DNA of 64,000 nucleotides from Candidatus Thiomargarita nelsonii (GCA_000785145.2 JSZA02000009.1:1-64000), one strand, 5' to 3'. Counted from the first letter of the stretch, positions 34,353 through 43,898 are shown. The notes: generated by a model from the sequence alone, not told the origin. Made by a program: numbers and translations.

Positions 34353-35810
34353 TCAATGTCCGCCTCGGACGGCCCACACGCAGTACGCGCCCGTACTGCC
34401 GCTGCCGAGCACGGAGCCGTCGTGGAAGTTCACGTCCCATGCGGTTGGGGTAAACAACCAATACCAGGAGGATAAAAATCCCGACTGCACACCCAAAAAC
34501 GCATCACCTTCCTTCCACTGACCGGTTCCAGCTGCATTGGAGAGTGCGGGCCAGCTATATCTATCGTCCATCATCGCTTTCCACTCATCTCTAGTAGGCA
34601 AACGCCACATCCCACGCCGAGAACCATCACGAAGTCCACATTGTCCATGGGCTAGATTGGCGGCACTTCGCATGGCAGTCTTCCAATCCTGTCTGCCAAA
34701 ACAATTCGCATTTTTCATCCATATCAGCCCCGATCTGTTATCTGTGACAGTGCCATCGCCGTTATCAGTGTAGCGGTACGACTTATTAGCGCGTTGCCGT
34801 GCTCGTTTTTCTTGTTCAAGTCTTTGCCGCTCAGACTCGGCGGCGCGTTCCCGTTCCAATTCAGCCCGTTCCCGCGCCAATTTATCCTGTTGCAGTTTCA
34901 ACTCTGCGGCGCCTTCTCGATCCCAATCCTCATCCTGACAACTGCCAAAACAAAACTTTTTCGTCAAAGAATTCGCCTCCCAAGGCATCTGTTGCACTTC
35001 CACATCCTGAGTCTCAGCCGACACCTGTTTTCGCACCTCAATAAATAATTCGGCATAATTCAAATGCGCCTTGGTTTTCAACGCTTTTAGCAAATATTTC
35101 GTATAAACGCTATTACGTTCTCCGGGCAATCCGCCCCATGCCGTGGTATTCGGCGCGGTGGAATAGGCAATTAATGAGCCACGCAGCGCATTCATTTGGG
35201 TTAAACCAGTCCCTAATCCTTTAAAAGCACCCTTATTTTTTCGGTCGTTGAAAAAGTCATCTGGAATGCTATCGCGGCAAGCGTCCAAAATCATAATATT
35301 CACACCACTATGGGCGACTTGCATTTGCTGTAACACGGCGTCTGCTTTTAAGGCTTCCTCTTTAATATCAATGCCCTGGCGAATATCGGCTTGTAGCGGC
35401 ATTAAATAGTTGATATTCTCATATTGAAAGCCATGTCCAGAAAAATAAAATAATCCCACGCCGCCACCTTGAGATAAACCCTGCCTAAAGTCACGCACAG
35501 CCTGATTGAAGGCGATTTTGTTAACATTGGTTCTTAATATCACCTGATAGCCTAAGCCTTTAAGGGCTTTAGCCATGTCACGAGCGTCATTGACCGGATT
35601 ATCGAGCGCACCGAGTTTTAACTTGTTCGCGTTTTTATTGTAGTTATCATTGCCAATCAGCAGGGCAAGGCGGGTGCCGTTGTCTGGTGCTGGTGGCGTG
35701 GTGACAGTGGTTGGCTGTGTGCCGCTGCCTTTTGCTCGTGTGTTATATTGTTGTGAGCAGCCTGTGATTAAAAAGTTTAGGCTTAACAAGATAATTAAAT
35801 AGTAGTGCAT
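34353..35810 (-). CDS. metacaspase-like lipoprotein with DUF1566 (Lcl) domain
   Basis: A 485-residue protein. The lipobox FLITGC sets the lipid Cys at 18. A caspase (peptidase C14) domain spans about 45-290 with the dyad His126 in FYFSGHGFQ and Cys178 in IMILDACRDS, so it should be active. An Arg/Glu-rich coiled coil (about 305-345) leads to a DUF1566 domain of C-type-lectin/FGE fold (YTDNGDGTVTDNRSGLIWMK...WRLPTRDEWKAM...VWAVRGGH). Such paired domains are frequent in giant sulfur bacteria and related to targets of diversity-generating retroelements; no reverse transcriptase or template repeat is seen here. Role in regulated proteolysis at the membrane is inferred. Confidence 0.85.
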   Translation of the reverse strand: MHYYLIILLSLNFLITGCSQQYNTRAKGSGTQPTTVTTPPAPDNGTRLALLIGNDNYNKNANKLKLGALDNPVNDARDMAKALKGLGYQVILRTNVNKIAFNQAVRDFRQGLSQGGGVGLFYFSGHGFQYENINYLMPLQADIRQGIDIKEEALKADAVLQQMQVAHSGVNIMILDACRDSIPDDFFNDRKNKGAFKGLGTGLTQMNALRGSLIAYSTAPNTTAWGGLPGERNSVYTKYLLKALKTKAHLNYAELFIEVRKQVSAETQDVEVQQMPWEANSLTKKFCFGSCQDEDWDREGAAELKLQQDKLARERAELERERAAESERQRLEQEKRARQRANKSYRYTDNGDGTVTDNRSGLIWMKNANCFGRQDWKTAMRSAANLAHGQCGLRDGSRRGMWRLPTRDEWKAMMDDRYSWPALSNAAGTGQWKEGDAFLGVQSGFLSSWYWLFTPTAWDVNFHDGSVLGSGSTGAYCVWAVRGGH

Positions 35811-35826
35811 GGTAAACTCCTTTTAA

Positions 35827-36383
35827 AATAACTACAAGGATTGTATTTAATAAAGGATAAGTCAAAACCAAACCATAAGTCAAAACCAAACTTCAATTGG
35901 ATCTCTTTTTTGTCATTTACTGGCGTTACCAGAGGTGCGACGAGAGGAGAAATCTTATTGAATGGCGACAGATTTCTCAGATCAAAGCAACGAAGATCGC
36001 TATGCGACAAAAGCGCAAATTGTGAGGAGGTGAAAGATTTCTCCTCTCGTCGAAATGACAAAAGCGTCGAAATGACAAAAGCGTCGAAATGACAAAAGTG
36101 CCAAAATGACAAAAGCGCAAATTGTGATGTCGTTGTACTCAACTTTTTGCAACAGGACGCGGAGCGTCCAAGCAGGCATTCCCACGCTCCGCGTGGGAAC
36201 GAGAAATCTTGGACGTCTCGTCCAAAATAAATTTTGGACTCCTATTTATCGTTTGGATGCTTCGCGTTTTTTATGATATGATCATTTTATTTTTTTTGCT
36301 AGTCCTCGATGCTTTTTTTAATAACTACAACGAACTTAAAGGTTTTGACTTATCCTTTATTAAATATAATCCTTGTAGTTATT
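35827..36383. repeat. inverted 43-bp repeat bracketing a 470-bp spacer
   Basis: AATAACTACAAGGATTGTAT at 35827-35869 and its complement at 36341-36383 differ at one base. The spacer holds arrays of GTCGAAATGACAAAAGCG (about 36048-36125, four near copies), a GGACGCGGAGCGTCC/CCCACGC hairpin and a GTCC-family hairpin (36219-36242). The arms are near the starts of two divergent genes (metacaspase and ATPase), so both leaders share this sequence. Confidence 0.65.
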
Positions 36384-36422
36384 GTTTGTACCGGAATGTA
36401 ATTCTTTTAAAAGGAATCAATT

Positions 36423-38024
36423 ATGAGACATTTTTGCTCTTATGGACCAGTCGATTGTAAGGCCTATTTTTGTGTCCAACGCCAAGCACTGATTGCGACT
36501 GGGGTTCAGCAGCTCATTGGTAGCCCTGAGGAAGAAACTGGTCATTATTTTACAATTTGGGCACCGCGCCAGACGGGTAAAACTTGGCTGATGAGACAAA
36601 TAAAGCAGAAAATTTTACAGCAATACCCTGATGAATTCACGATTTTGAATTTTTCACTGGGCGCCTTGAGAGGAATGGAGGAAGAAACGAATTTTCCCCT
36701 AGCGTTTGGCAGATTACTCAAAACCGAGTTGCCTTCCCACCCTCAAGTCTCTAATTGGGATGATTTTCGTCAACTGTTCTCAAAAAACGAGGGATTATGG
36801 GATCGTCCGCTTATTTTATTGATAGATGAAGTGGATACCCTTCCACTGGCTTTGATAGACTATATGGTTGCACAATTTAGGGAAATGTATCTTAACCGTG
36901 AAAACAACTGGCTGCACGGACTCGCACTGGTTGGCGTTCGAGCCGTCTTAAGTATTGAAAGTCAACGGGGTCCGCCGTTTAACATTCAAAGATCGTTAAA
37001 GGTGCCCAATTTAACGCCTGAAGAAGTCAAGGAATTATATCGTCAATACCAAGAAGAAAGTGGTCAACAGATTAAGCCAGCCGTGGTGGACAAAATTTAT
37101 CAATCTACAAAAGGGCAGCCCGGATTGGTTTCATGGTTTGGAGAGCTGCTGACTGAAAAGTATAATCCCGGGTTGGATAAAACGCTTGATGAAGAAAATT
37201 GGGAACTCGTTTGGCATTTTGCCCGAACCAGAGAGCCTAATAATACCTTATTAAACCTGATTGCCAAAGCGAAAGATTCGGCGTACCAAAATTTTTTGAC
37301 GACATTGTTTACAACGTCAAATGTTCCCTTCTTTTTTCATCAAGCCCTGCACAATTATCTTTATCTTCATGGGATTATTGAGCCAACTCTTGAAACGTCG
37401 TCAAGCGGTGAAAAGCAAGATGTTTGCCGTTTTACCTCTCCATTTATTCAACGATGTCTTTATGATGCGCTAAGTCATGAAATTATCGGAACAGAAACGC
37501 CGATCCTCGCACTGGCACCTTTGGATGAACTCACCGATGTTTTTGGGGGCAACCACAAGGGATTGCCCCTACTTAATTTACCAGCTTTGCTGACAAGGTA
37601 CAAAGACTATCTGGCTCGCCTTAAAGCGCAAGGTATTAATCCATGGAGCGAGCAACCGCGCCGAAAAAAAGATTTAAAGCTGACAGAGGCGGTTGGACAA
37701 TTTCATCTTTTTAACTGGCTTAGGGATGCAGTGGGAAAGCGTTGTATAGTGAGCCCAGAGTTTCCGACTGGCAATGGCAAAGTCGATCTCCATCTTCAGT
37801 GTGGCAAACAACGGGGCATTATCGAAGTTAAAAGCTTTGTTGATAGTTATCAAATCAAATCGGATCGAGAGCAAGCGGCGGATTATGCCAAGAACTTAGG
37901 CATATCAAGCGTTACCATTGCGCTATTTATTCCGGTGCTTGAGGAAACGGTGCTTGAAAAATTGTCAACTATTAAAGTGGTTAATGGGGTAGAGGTGAGT
38001 GTTGTTGCTATTGGATGGGTTTGA
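36423..38024 (+). CDS. AAA-like ATPase with C-terminal PD-(D/E)XK domain
   Basis: A 533-residue protein. Walker A APRQTGKT (47-54), Walker B LILLIDEVD (130-138), a sensor-like GVRAVLSI, a helical lid, and then a C-terminal nuclease-like domain with VDLHLQCGKQRGIIEVKSF (about 452-472: D, then ExK). Such AAA-ATPase_like/PD-(D/E)XK proteins are abundant, lineage-expanded genes of cyanobacteria and giant sulfur bacteria, with no firm function. At about residue 375 the sequence GGNHKGLPLLN is encoded by GGGGCAACCACAAGGGATTG, the commonest intergenic repeat, sitting in frame between the two domains. AAGGA precedes the ATG. Confidence 0.8.
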   Translation: MRHFCSYGPVDCKAYFCVQRQALIATGVQQLIGSPEEETGHYFTIWAPRQTGKTWLMRQIKQKILQQYPDEFTILNFSLGALRGMEEETNFPLAFGRLLKTELPSHPQVSNWDDFRQLFSKNEGLWDRPLILLIDEVDTLPLALIDYMVAQFREMYLNRENNWLHGLALVGVRAVLSIESQRGPPFNIQRSLKVPNLTPEEVKELYRQYQEESGQQIKPAVVDKIYQSTKGQPGLVSWFGELLTEKYNPGLDKTLDEENWELVWHFARTREPNNTLLNLIAKAKDSAYQNFLTTLFTTSNVPFFFHQALHNYLYLHGIIEPTLETSSSGEKQDVCRFTSPFIQRCLYDALSHEIIGTETPILALAPLDELTDVFGGNHKGLPLLNLPALLTRYKDYLARLKAQGINPWSEQPRRKKDLKLTEAVGQFHLFNWLRDAVGKRCIVSPEFPTGNGKVDLHLQCGKQRGIIEVKSFVDSYQIKSDREQAADYAKNLGISSVTIALFIPVLEETVLEKLSTIKVVNGVEVSVVAIGWV

Positions 38025-38087
38025 TGATTTAGCCCAAACCTCTTCGGTTTCCAAAACTGAAGACAAACGAGGAAAAAATATAAAACT

Positions 38088-39173
38088 ATGAAAAACAAAC
38101 CTTTTATAATATATAGCACAATAGTCGCAATATTGTTCTTTGTCGGTACGATGGGCTTGGTGATGATTTTGCTCACCCCAAACACCGATACCATTGCTGA
38201 TACCGAAGTTCTGCCAAGCAAAAGTGTACTTGAGCTTATCAAAAAAAAGGGCTTCATACAATGCGGCGTCAACACTGGCGCTGCCGCCTTTTCCAGTCTT
38301 AATGATAAAGGTGAATGGACGGGATTTGATGTTGATTTTTGCCGAGCCGTGGCAGCGGCTACTCTTGGTGACGCTAACAAAGTCAAATATACGCCACTGA
38401 CTGCCAAAGAGCGTTTTACTGCCCTTCAATCTGGAGAAGTTGATCTACTTTCTCGAAATACCACTTGGACTTTAACCCGTGATACGACAATGGGTCTTAA
38501 TTTTACCGGAGTCAGTTATTATGATGGGCAAGGTTTTATGGTCAACAAAGATTTGGGGATTACAAGTGTTTTACAATTGGACGGCGCAACCGTTTGCACT
38601 GATACTGGCACGACAACAGAATTGAATTTGGCTGATTATTTCCGTGAACATAAGATGAAATACACGCCGGTTGTTTTTGAGACGCCCGATCAGACTATTA
38701 GGGGATTTGAGAGTGGGCGTTGTGATGTTTTGACTAGCGATCAATCTCAACTCCACGCCCTACGCTTCAAGCTGGCTAAGCCTGACAATGTGATCGTGCT
38801 GCCCGAAATCATTTCTAAGGAGCCATTAGGTCCTGTGGTACGGCAAGGTGATGATGAATGGTTTAATGTGATTAAATGGGTATTGTTTGCTCTCATTAAT
38901 GCTGAAGAAATGGGGGTGACTTCAAAAAACGTTGATGCGCTAAAAAAGTCTAGCACGGCGCCGGGCATTAAACGTCTGCTAGGCGTGGAAAACGATATGG
39001 GCAAAGGGCTTGGATTGTCCAACGATTGGGCTTACAACATTATTAAGCGAGTCGGCAATTATGCTGAAATCTTTGAACGTAACGTGGGTATGGAATCACC
39101 TTTTAAAATGGAGCGTGGATTAAATGCTTTGTGGAATCAGGGAGGTATTCAATACGCGCCACCGATTCGCTAG
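38088..39173 (+). CDS. aapJ: AapJ-type substrate-binding protein, second copy
   Basis: A 361-residue protein. Instead of a short signal peptide, it has an N-terminal hydrophobic segment (FIIYSTIVAILFFVGTMGLVM) that may remain as a membrane anchor. From LELIKKKGFIQCGVNTG onward it is very close to the AapJ at 17813, with all family motifs kept. No permease genes lie next to it, so it probably shares aapQMP. A 5' fragment of this same version is at 40992. Confidence 0.9.
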   Translation: MKNKPFIIYSTIVAILFFVGTMGLVMILLTPNTDTIADTEVLPSKSVLELIKKKGFIQCGVNTGAAAFSSLNDKGEWTGFDVDFCRAVAAATLGDANKVKYTPLTAKERFTALQSGEVDLLSRNTTWTLTRDTTMGLNFTGVSYYDGQGFMVNKDLGITSVLQLDGATVCTDTGTTTELNLADYFREHKMKYTPVVFETPDQTIRGFESGRCDVLTSDQSQLHALRFKLAKPDNVIVLPEIISKEPLGPVVRQGDDEWFNVIKWVLFALINAEEMGVTSKNVDALKKSSTAPGIKRLLGVENDMGKGLGLSNDWAYNIIKRVGNYAEIFERNVGMESPFKMERGLNALWNQGGIQYAPPIR

Positions 39174-39228
39174 CTAATACGTCCAAGATAAATCTGGCCG
39201 ACTCCTATTTTTGGCAGGATAGCACTAA

Positions 39229-40365
39229 ATGCAGATAAAAATACATACCCAAATTGCTGACATTTCTAAAACGGAATGGAACGGGCTGATACAAGATAAT
39301 AATCCCTTTTTAAAGCACGAATTCTTATTCGCACTGGAAAAAAATCATTGCGTGGGTGAAAAATTTGGTTGGCTGCCCCGGCATATTGCCGTTTATGACA
39401 ATGGTACTTTAATAGGCGCGATGCCTTTGTATGAAAAACATAATTCTTATGGAGAATTTGTGTTTGATAATGCTTGGGCTGATGCATGGCAACGTGCCAA
39501 TCTACGTTATTTTCCTAAACTCGTCTCAGCTATTCCATATACGCCAGCGACTGGGCAGCGTTTATTGGTTAAACCGGGATTGTTTGAAAAAATTGCACCC
39601 ATATTGCTTGAAAGTTCGATAGAATTAGCACGACAAACCGGCGCCAGTGGTTGCCATATCTTGTTTCCTCAAAAAAATGAACATGAATGGCTCCAACAGC
39701 AGGGTTGGTTCTCGCGCCATGATTGTCAGTTCCATTGGCATAACCAAGATTACACAGATTTTGAAGAATTTTTGGGAAAACTCAAAGCCAGAAAACGCAA
39801 AAATATCCACAAGGAACGCCTGAGCGTTAAAAAAAGTGGTATTAAATTACGTGTATTGGATGGCTATACCGCATCAAGTACTGATTGGGGGCACTTTAGT
39901 CATTTTTACAATGCCTTGTTTGAAAGAAAATCGGGGGTTGCTACTCTGAACGAAGCTTTTTTTTGTGACGTAGCCGAAAATTTGCCTGAACAGACCATTT
40001 TGGTATTGGCTGATAAAGGAAATAAATGTATTGCCGGCGCTTTGATGTACTGTAGTGATACGACTCTATATGGCAGACTTTGGGGTTGTATCGAGACAGT
40101 TGAAAATCTGCATTTTGAGGCTTGCTACTATCTAGGCATTGAATATTGTATCGAAAAGGGTTTGCAACTATTTGAACCTGGCGCACAAGGTGAACATAAA
40201 GTCGCACGAGGTTTTGTGCCAACTTTGACACAATCCAGTCATTGGCTATCGAAAAATCCTTTTCAGCAAGCGATAGCCCAATATGTAAAACATGAACAAG
40301 AGGGTGTCGCTGATTACATCGCGGAGATCAATCAGCGTATTCCTTATAAAACGGAGACTTATTAA
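39229..40365 (+). CDS. FemAB-like/GNAT acyltransferase (DUF482, PF04339)
   Basis: A 378-residue cytoplasmic protein of the 'peptidogalycan biosynthesis' family, with a double GNAT fold. Markers are NPFLKHEFLFALE, AMPLYEKHNSYGEFVFDNAWADA, LVSAIPYTPATGQRL, FLGKLKARKRKNIHKER and EPGAQGEHKVARGFVPT. Substrate unknown; FemAB relatives move aminoacyl groups. The stop overlaps the start of the methyltransferase gene by one base (TAATG), so they are coupled. Confidence 0.85.
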   Translation: MQIKIHTQIADISKTEWNGLIQDNNPFLKHEFLFALEKNHCVGEKFGWLPRHIAVYDNGTLIGAMPLYEKHNSYGEFVFDNAWADAWQRANLRYFPKLVSAIPYTPATGQRLLVKPGLFEKIAPILLESSIELARQTGASGCHILFPQKNEHEWLQQQGWFSRHDCQFHWHNQDYTDFEEFLGKLKARKRKNIHKERLSVKKSGIKLRVLDGYTASSTDWGHFSHFYNALFERKSGVATLNEAFFCDVAENLPEQTILVLADKGNKCIAGALMYCSDTTLYGRLWGCIETVENLHFEACYYLGIEYCIEKGLQLFEPGAQGEHKVARGFVPTLTQSSHWLSKNPFQQAIAQYVKHEQEGVADYIAEINQRIPYKTETY

Positions 40366-40955
40366 TGAAACCCTACGCTGAATCTAGTGTCCAAAACCGT
40401 GAACCCATTTTATCAGTCATCAAACCCTTGTTTGCCAAGCGCAAGCATATCTTGGAAATAGGCAGCGGCACTGGACAACATGCCGTGTATTTTGCGGAAA
40501 AGATGCCTCATCTGATTTGGCAAACCAGTGATCGCGCCGAAAATCATGCCGGCATCAAGATGTGGCTAGACGAAGCGAACTTGCTCAATACTCGTTTGCC
40601 TTTAGCACTCGATGTCAGCAAAGATCAGTGGTCTGAAAAACAATATGATGCTATTATTTCAATCAACTGTGTACATATTATGGCTAAGAGCGATGTTCAA
40701 GCCATGTTCGCAGGTTGCGCCAGCGTACTTTCAAGGGGCGGCTTATTGGTTTTGTATGGACCATTTAATTATGGTGGACAATATAGCAGCGAAAGTAATG
40801 CACGTTTTGATCTTTGGTTAAAAGAACGCAATTCATTCAGTGGCATCCGCGATTTTGAATGGTTAGACAGCTTGGCGAACCTGGGTGGGATGACATTGCA
40901 GGGTGATTATGAAATGCCGGTTAATAATCGTATTTTGTGTTGGGAAAAAGTCTAA
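40365..40955 (+). CDS. DUF938 SAM-dependent methyltransferase
   Basis: A 196-residue class I methyltransferase-like protein. Motif I is ILEIGSGTGQHAVYFA; DUF938 markers include KPYAESSVQNREPIL, INCVHIM and YGPFNYGGQYSSESNARFD. Acceptor unknown. It overlaps the FemAB-like gene and forms a two-gene unit. Confidence 0.85.
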   Translation: MKPYAESSVQNREPILSVIKPLFAKRKHILEIGSGTGQHAVYFAEKMPHLIWQTSDRAENHAGIKMWLDEANLLNTRLPLALDVSKDQWSEKQYDAIISINCVHIMAKSDVQAMFAGCASVLSRGGLLVLYGPFNYGGQYSSESNARFDLWLKERNSFSGIRDFEWLDSLANLGGMTLQGDYEMPVNNRILCWEKV

Positions 40956-40991
40956 AAATTCGACGCGCGTGGGAACAAGGAGTATAAAACT

Positions 40992-41204
40992 ATGAAAAAC
41001 AAACCTTTTATATAGCACAATAGTCGCAATATTGTTCCTTGTAGGTATCACGGGCTTGGTGATGATTTTGACCACTCCAAACACCGATACCGTTGCTGAT
41101 ACCTAAGTTCTGCCAAGCAAAAGTGTACTTGAGCTTATCAAAAAAAAGGGCTTCATACAATGCGGCGTCAACACTGGCGCTGCCGCCTTTTCCACTCTTA
41201 ATGG
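40992..41204 (+). pseudogene. 5' fragment of the second aapJ copy
   Basis: It matches bases 38088-38303 with small deletions: MKNKPFI then a stop; the later part QCGVNTGAAAFS is intact in another frame. The match ends at CTTAATG, where a GATCAGCGTGGGAACGA repeat begins. The upstream ribosome site and GGA...ATAAAACT are also copied. Confidence 0.85.
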
Positions 41205-41288
41205 TGATCAGCGTGGGAACGATAATTTTTTTTTTTATTAATCTTGTCATAAATTTTTTGAATTTATCTCACGAGTAAATAATCCCAT

Positions 41289-41605
41289 TTAGCCAGTCTC
41301 CACAAAAACGGGCTGCTCGCTGACAGCTTTAACGGAATTGTCGTCAAAATGGGCGTAGTTTTCACGATCTGTGGGGGTACTGGGAGCGCGTATTTGGGCA
41401 TGTCCACCATAACTTACTGTGGGAATAGAGACCGCAGGACGGTTAGTCCAAGAAATACGCAAGCCTACGTCGTGGCTGACTTCTTGATTTTTGGTGGCAC
41501 TCATGTGACAGGTGGCACAGGTAGGATCAGTGTTTGCCCTGAAGGCAATGCCATGCTTAGATTCTATATAAACTTCATATTGCGGATGATCAGGCCAATG
41601 CCATT
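41289..41605 (-). pseudogene. 3' fragment of a multiheme cytochrome c gene
   Basis: The frame reads PDHPQYEVYIESKHGIAFRA, then CATCHMSATKNQ with a heme-binding CxxCH, HDVGLRISWTNRPAV, and ends VFVETG-stop. HG near the heme motif and HDV are typical of hydroxylamine-oxidoreductase-like multiheme cytochromes. Its 5' side is cut by the MITE at 41596. Confidence 0.6.
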
Positions 41606-41747
41606 AAGTTAAGGTTTTTTGTAGGGTGGGTAGGGGCAATCCCTTGTGGTTGCCCGCTGCACCCACCAAACCTTTGAAATTTATAACAATGGTGGGTTTC
41701 GCTTTCGCTCTACCCACCCTACAATATCTCTTAACTTAATGGCATTG
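41596..41747. repeat. MITE-like element, family A (copy 3)
   Basis: Perfect inverted ends CAATGCCATTAAGTTAAG / complement. Interior has GTAGGGTGGG and CCCACCCTAC arms plus a GGGGCAA...TTGCCC hairpin. Confidence 0.8.
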
Positions 41748-41758
41748 ACCCTACAAAT

Positions 41759-41915
41759 CAATGCCATTAAGTTAAGCTTTTTTTGTAGGGTGGGTAGAGC
41801 TGAGCGCAACATCGTTATGGGACGCCCAACCCACCAACTCTTTGAAATTTATAACAATGGTGGGTTTCGCTCTCGCTCTACCCACCCTACAATATTTCTT
41901 AACTTAATGGCATTG
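41759..41915. repeat. MITE-like element, family A (copy 4)
   Basis: Same inverted ends as copy 3, separated from it by ACCCTACAAAT. The interior is close to copy 3 but with GAGCTGAGCGCAAC and ACGCCCAACCC instead of the TTGCCC hairpin. Confidence 0.8.
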
Positions 41916-42011
41916 ACCCTACAAATATCCTTTTATTTAAAGTACTTGGATACTTATGTATAAAGGAGTGCGCTTCGCTAAGGGAACGAGAATCCCGTCC
42001 AGCTAAAGGGC

Positions 42012-42164
42012 CTATTTATGCTCGCCTGATTTAGGCGGCTCGTAGCCTTCCGTAATCAGTACATTTTTAGGAGCCTGCACATTAGGATTTGGAGAGGCAT
42101 GTTTTTGCATCTGTGATTGAGCTTGTTGAGATGTATTGGAATTACTTTTGTTTTGTTCTGACAT
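42012..42164 (-). CDS. small Gln/Asn-rich protein, 50 residues
   Basis: Sequence begins MSEQNKSNSNTSQQAQSQMQ and ends NVLITEGYEPPKSGEHK. GAGAGG lies 9 bases before the ATG. The first half is low-complexity, the last 18 residues look conserved in style. No family recognised. It is flanked by MITEs, which lowers certainty. Confidence 0.45.
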   Translation of the reverse strand: MSEQNKSNSNTSQQAQSQMQKHASPNPNVQAPKNVLITEGYEPPKSGEHK

Positions 42165-42204
42165 AGTGAATGACCTCTCTTTTTCTCGTTCCCTTAGCGA
42201 AGCG

Positions 42205-42364
42205 CACTCACTTAGACATAAGTTTTTAACTAATTGAAATAAAAAGATATTGTGTAGGGTGGGTAGAGCGAGAGCGAAACCCACCATTGTTATAAAATTC
42301 AAAGGTTTGGTGGGTGCAGCGAAGCTCTACCCACCCTACAAAAAAACTTGTGTATAAGAGAGTG
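42205..42364. repeat. MITE-like element, family B (copy 2)
   Basis: Ends CACTCACTTAGACATAAG and CTTGTGTATAAGAGAGTG; interior GTAGGGTGGG...CCCACCCTAC. Close to 1990-2184, without the TTGCCC insertion. Confidence 0.7.
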
Positions 42365-42406
42365 TGCGAGGCAAAGGAATGCCTGTAGCTTTGCTCTGCG
42401 TCGCAA

Positions 42407-43720
42407 TTAGTAACGATAATGCTCCGGCTTATAAGGACCATCAATCTTCAGATTGAGATAATCAGCCTGAGCGGAAGTCAAAGTCGTCAAATCAGCCCCT
42501 ATGCGTTTCAAATGCATACGTGCCACTTTTTCATCAAGATGCTTGGGCAGCACATAAACTTTATTCTCATAACGATCATGGTGATCCCACAACTCAAGTT
42601 GAGCAAGCACCTGATTTGTAAAAGAATTTGACATCACAAAACTAGGGTGTCCCGTCGCACAACCTAAATTGACTAAACGACCCTCTGCCAGCACAATCAA
42701 ACGTTTTCCATCAGGAAAAATGATATGATCCACTTGTGGCTTGATATTTTCCCATTCGTATTGACGCAATGAGGCAATATCAATTTCTGAGTCAAAATGG
42801 CCAATGTTGCAGACAATCGCTTGATCTCTCATCTGCTGCATGTGCTCATGTGTAATCACATTAATATTGCCAGTGGTTGTCACAAAAATATCACCAAGGG
42901 CAGCCGCCTCTTGCATCGTGACAACCCGATAACCTTCCATACCCGCTTGCAGCGCACAAATAGGATCAATTTCCGTCACCCACACGGTTGCGCCAAAACC
43001 ACGAAATGCTTGAGCGCAGCCTTTGCCGACATCACCATAACCTAAAACGACACACGTTTTACCGGCAATCATCACATCCGTGGCGCGTTTAATGCCATCC
43101 AGCAAAGATTCACGACAACCATATAAATTATCAAACTTGGATTTTGTCACTGAATCATTAACATTAAAGGCAGGCGCTTGTAATGAGCCATCGCCCATCA
43201 TCTCATAAAGGCGATGTACACCCGTTGTCGTTTCCTCAGAAATACCCTTCACATTTTTCAACAAATCAGGATATTTCTCGTGCATCACCTGCGTTAAATC
43301 ACCCCCATCGTCCAAAATCATATTGGGGCGCCAGCCATCAGGACCGAAAATCGTTTGATCAATGCACCACCAAAACTCTTCATCGCTTTCACCCTTCCAA
43401 GCAAATACCGGTATATCTTGATCTGCAATAGCCGCAGCGGCATGATCTTGAGTCGAAAAAATATTGCACGATGACCACCGTACTTCAGCACCCAAAGCAA
43501 CCAGGGTTTCAATTAAGACCGCCGTTTGTACAGTCATGTGCAGACAACCAGCAATACGAGCATCTTTGAGCGGTTGCTCATTAGCATACTCTTGTCTGAG
43601 TTGCATCAAACCCGGCATTTCCGTTTCTGCGATAGCAATTTCCTTATGCCCCCATTCAGCTAAATTAATGTCTGCGACTTTATAATCTGGTCTTAAATTG
43701 ATGATCGGTTGTGCACTCAT
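42407..43720 (-). CDS. ahcY: adenosylhomocysteinase
   Basis: A 437-residue cytoplasmic NAD-dependent enzyme that splits S-adenosylhomocysteine into adenosine and homocysteine. Visible are [31 protein letters not shown], the NAD-binding [20 protein letters not shown] and the C-terminal KPEHYRY. The GGAG before the start lies in AACCAGGAGACAAA. It works with metK upstream on the same strand. The 180 bases between them hold only repeats; no SAH riboswitch was seen. Confidence 0.96.
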   Translation of the reverse strand: MSAQPIINLRPDYKVADINLAEWGHKEIAIAETEMPGLMQLRQEYANEQPLKDARIAGCLHMTVQTAVLIETLVALGAEVRWSSCNIFSTQDHAAAAIADQDIPVFAWKGESDEEFWWCIDQTIFGPDGWRPNMILDDGGDLTQVMHEKYPDLLKNVKGISEETTTGVHRLYEMMGDGSLQAPAFNVNDSVTKSKFDNLYGCRESLLDGIKRATDVMIAGKTCVVLGYGDVGKGCAQAFRGFGATVWVTEIDPICALQAGMEGYRVVTMQEAAALGDIFVTTTGNINVITHEHMQQMRDQAIVCNIGHFDSEIDIASLRQYEWENIKPQVDHIIFPDGKRLIVLAEGRLVNLGCATGHPSFVMSNSFTNQVLAQLELWDHHDRYENKVYVLPKHLDEKVARMHLKRIGADLTTLTSAQADYLNLKIDGPYKPEHYRY

Positions 43721-43760
43721 TTTGTCTCCTGGTTAAAAGTTAATTAATATTTAAAAAGCA

Positions 43761-43875
43761 TGTAGGGGCAATCCTTTATGGTTGCCCTTTAGATAAATAA
43801 TTTCACAAGGGGCAACCACAAGGGATTGCCCCTACAATATTCGCATGTAGGGGCAATCCTTTATGGTTGCCCTTT
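43761..43875. repeat. three GGGGCAA...TTGCCC repeats between metK and ahcY
   Basis: GTAGGGGCAATCCTTTATGG, then the opposite orientation (GGGGCAACCACAAGGGATTG), then the first again. Alternate pairings of these would make competing stems in a metK-ahcY transcript. Confidence 0.7.
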
Positions 43876-43898
43876 GATTTATCTTGGACACCATCGAC

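Noticed and set aside
41349..41612. Plus-strand open frame of about 87 codons
   Set aside because: The opposite strand encodes the cytochrome fragment with a CxxCH motif and sensible protein composition; the plus frame is a shadow.
43721..43898. Possible SAH riboswitch before ahcY
   Set aside because: The gap contains only the GGGGCAA...TTGCCC repeats and AT-rich DNA; no conserved SAH aptamer core was found.
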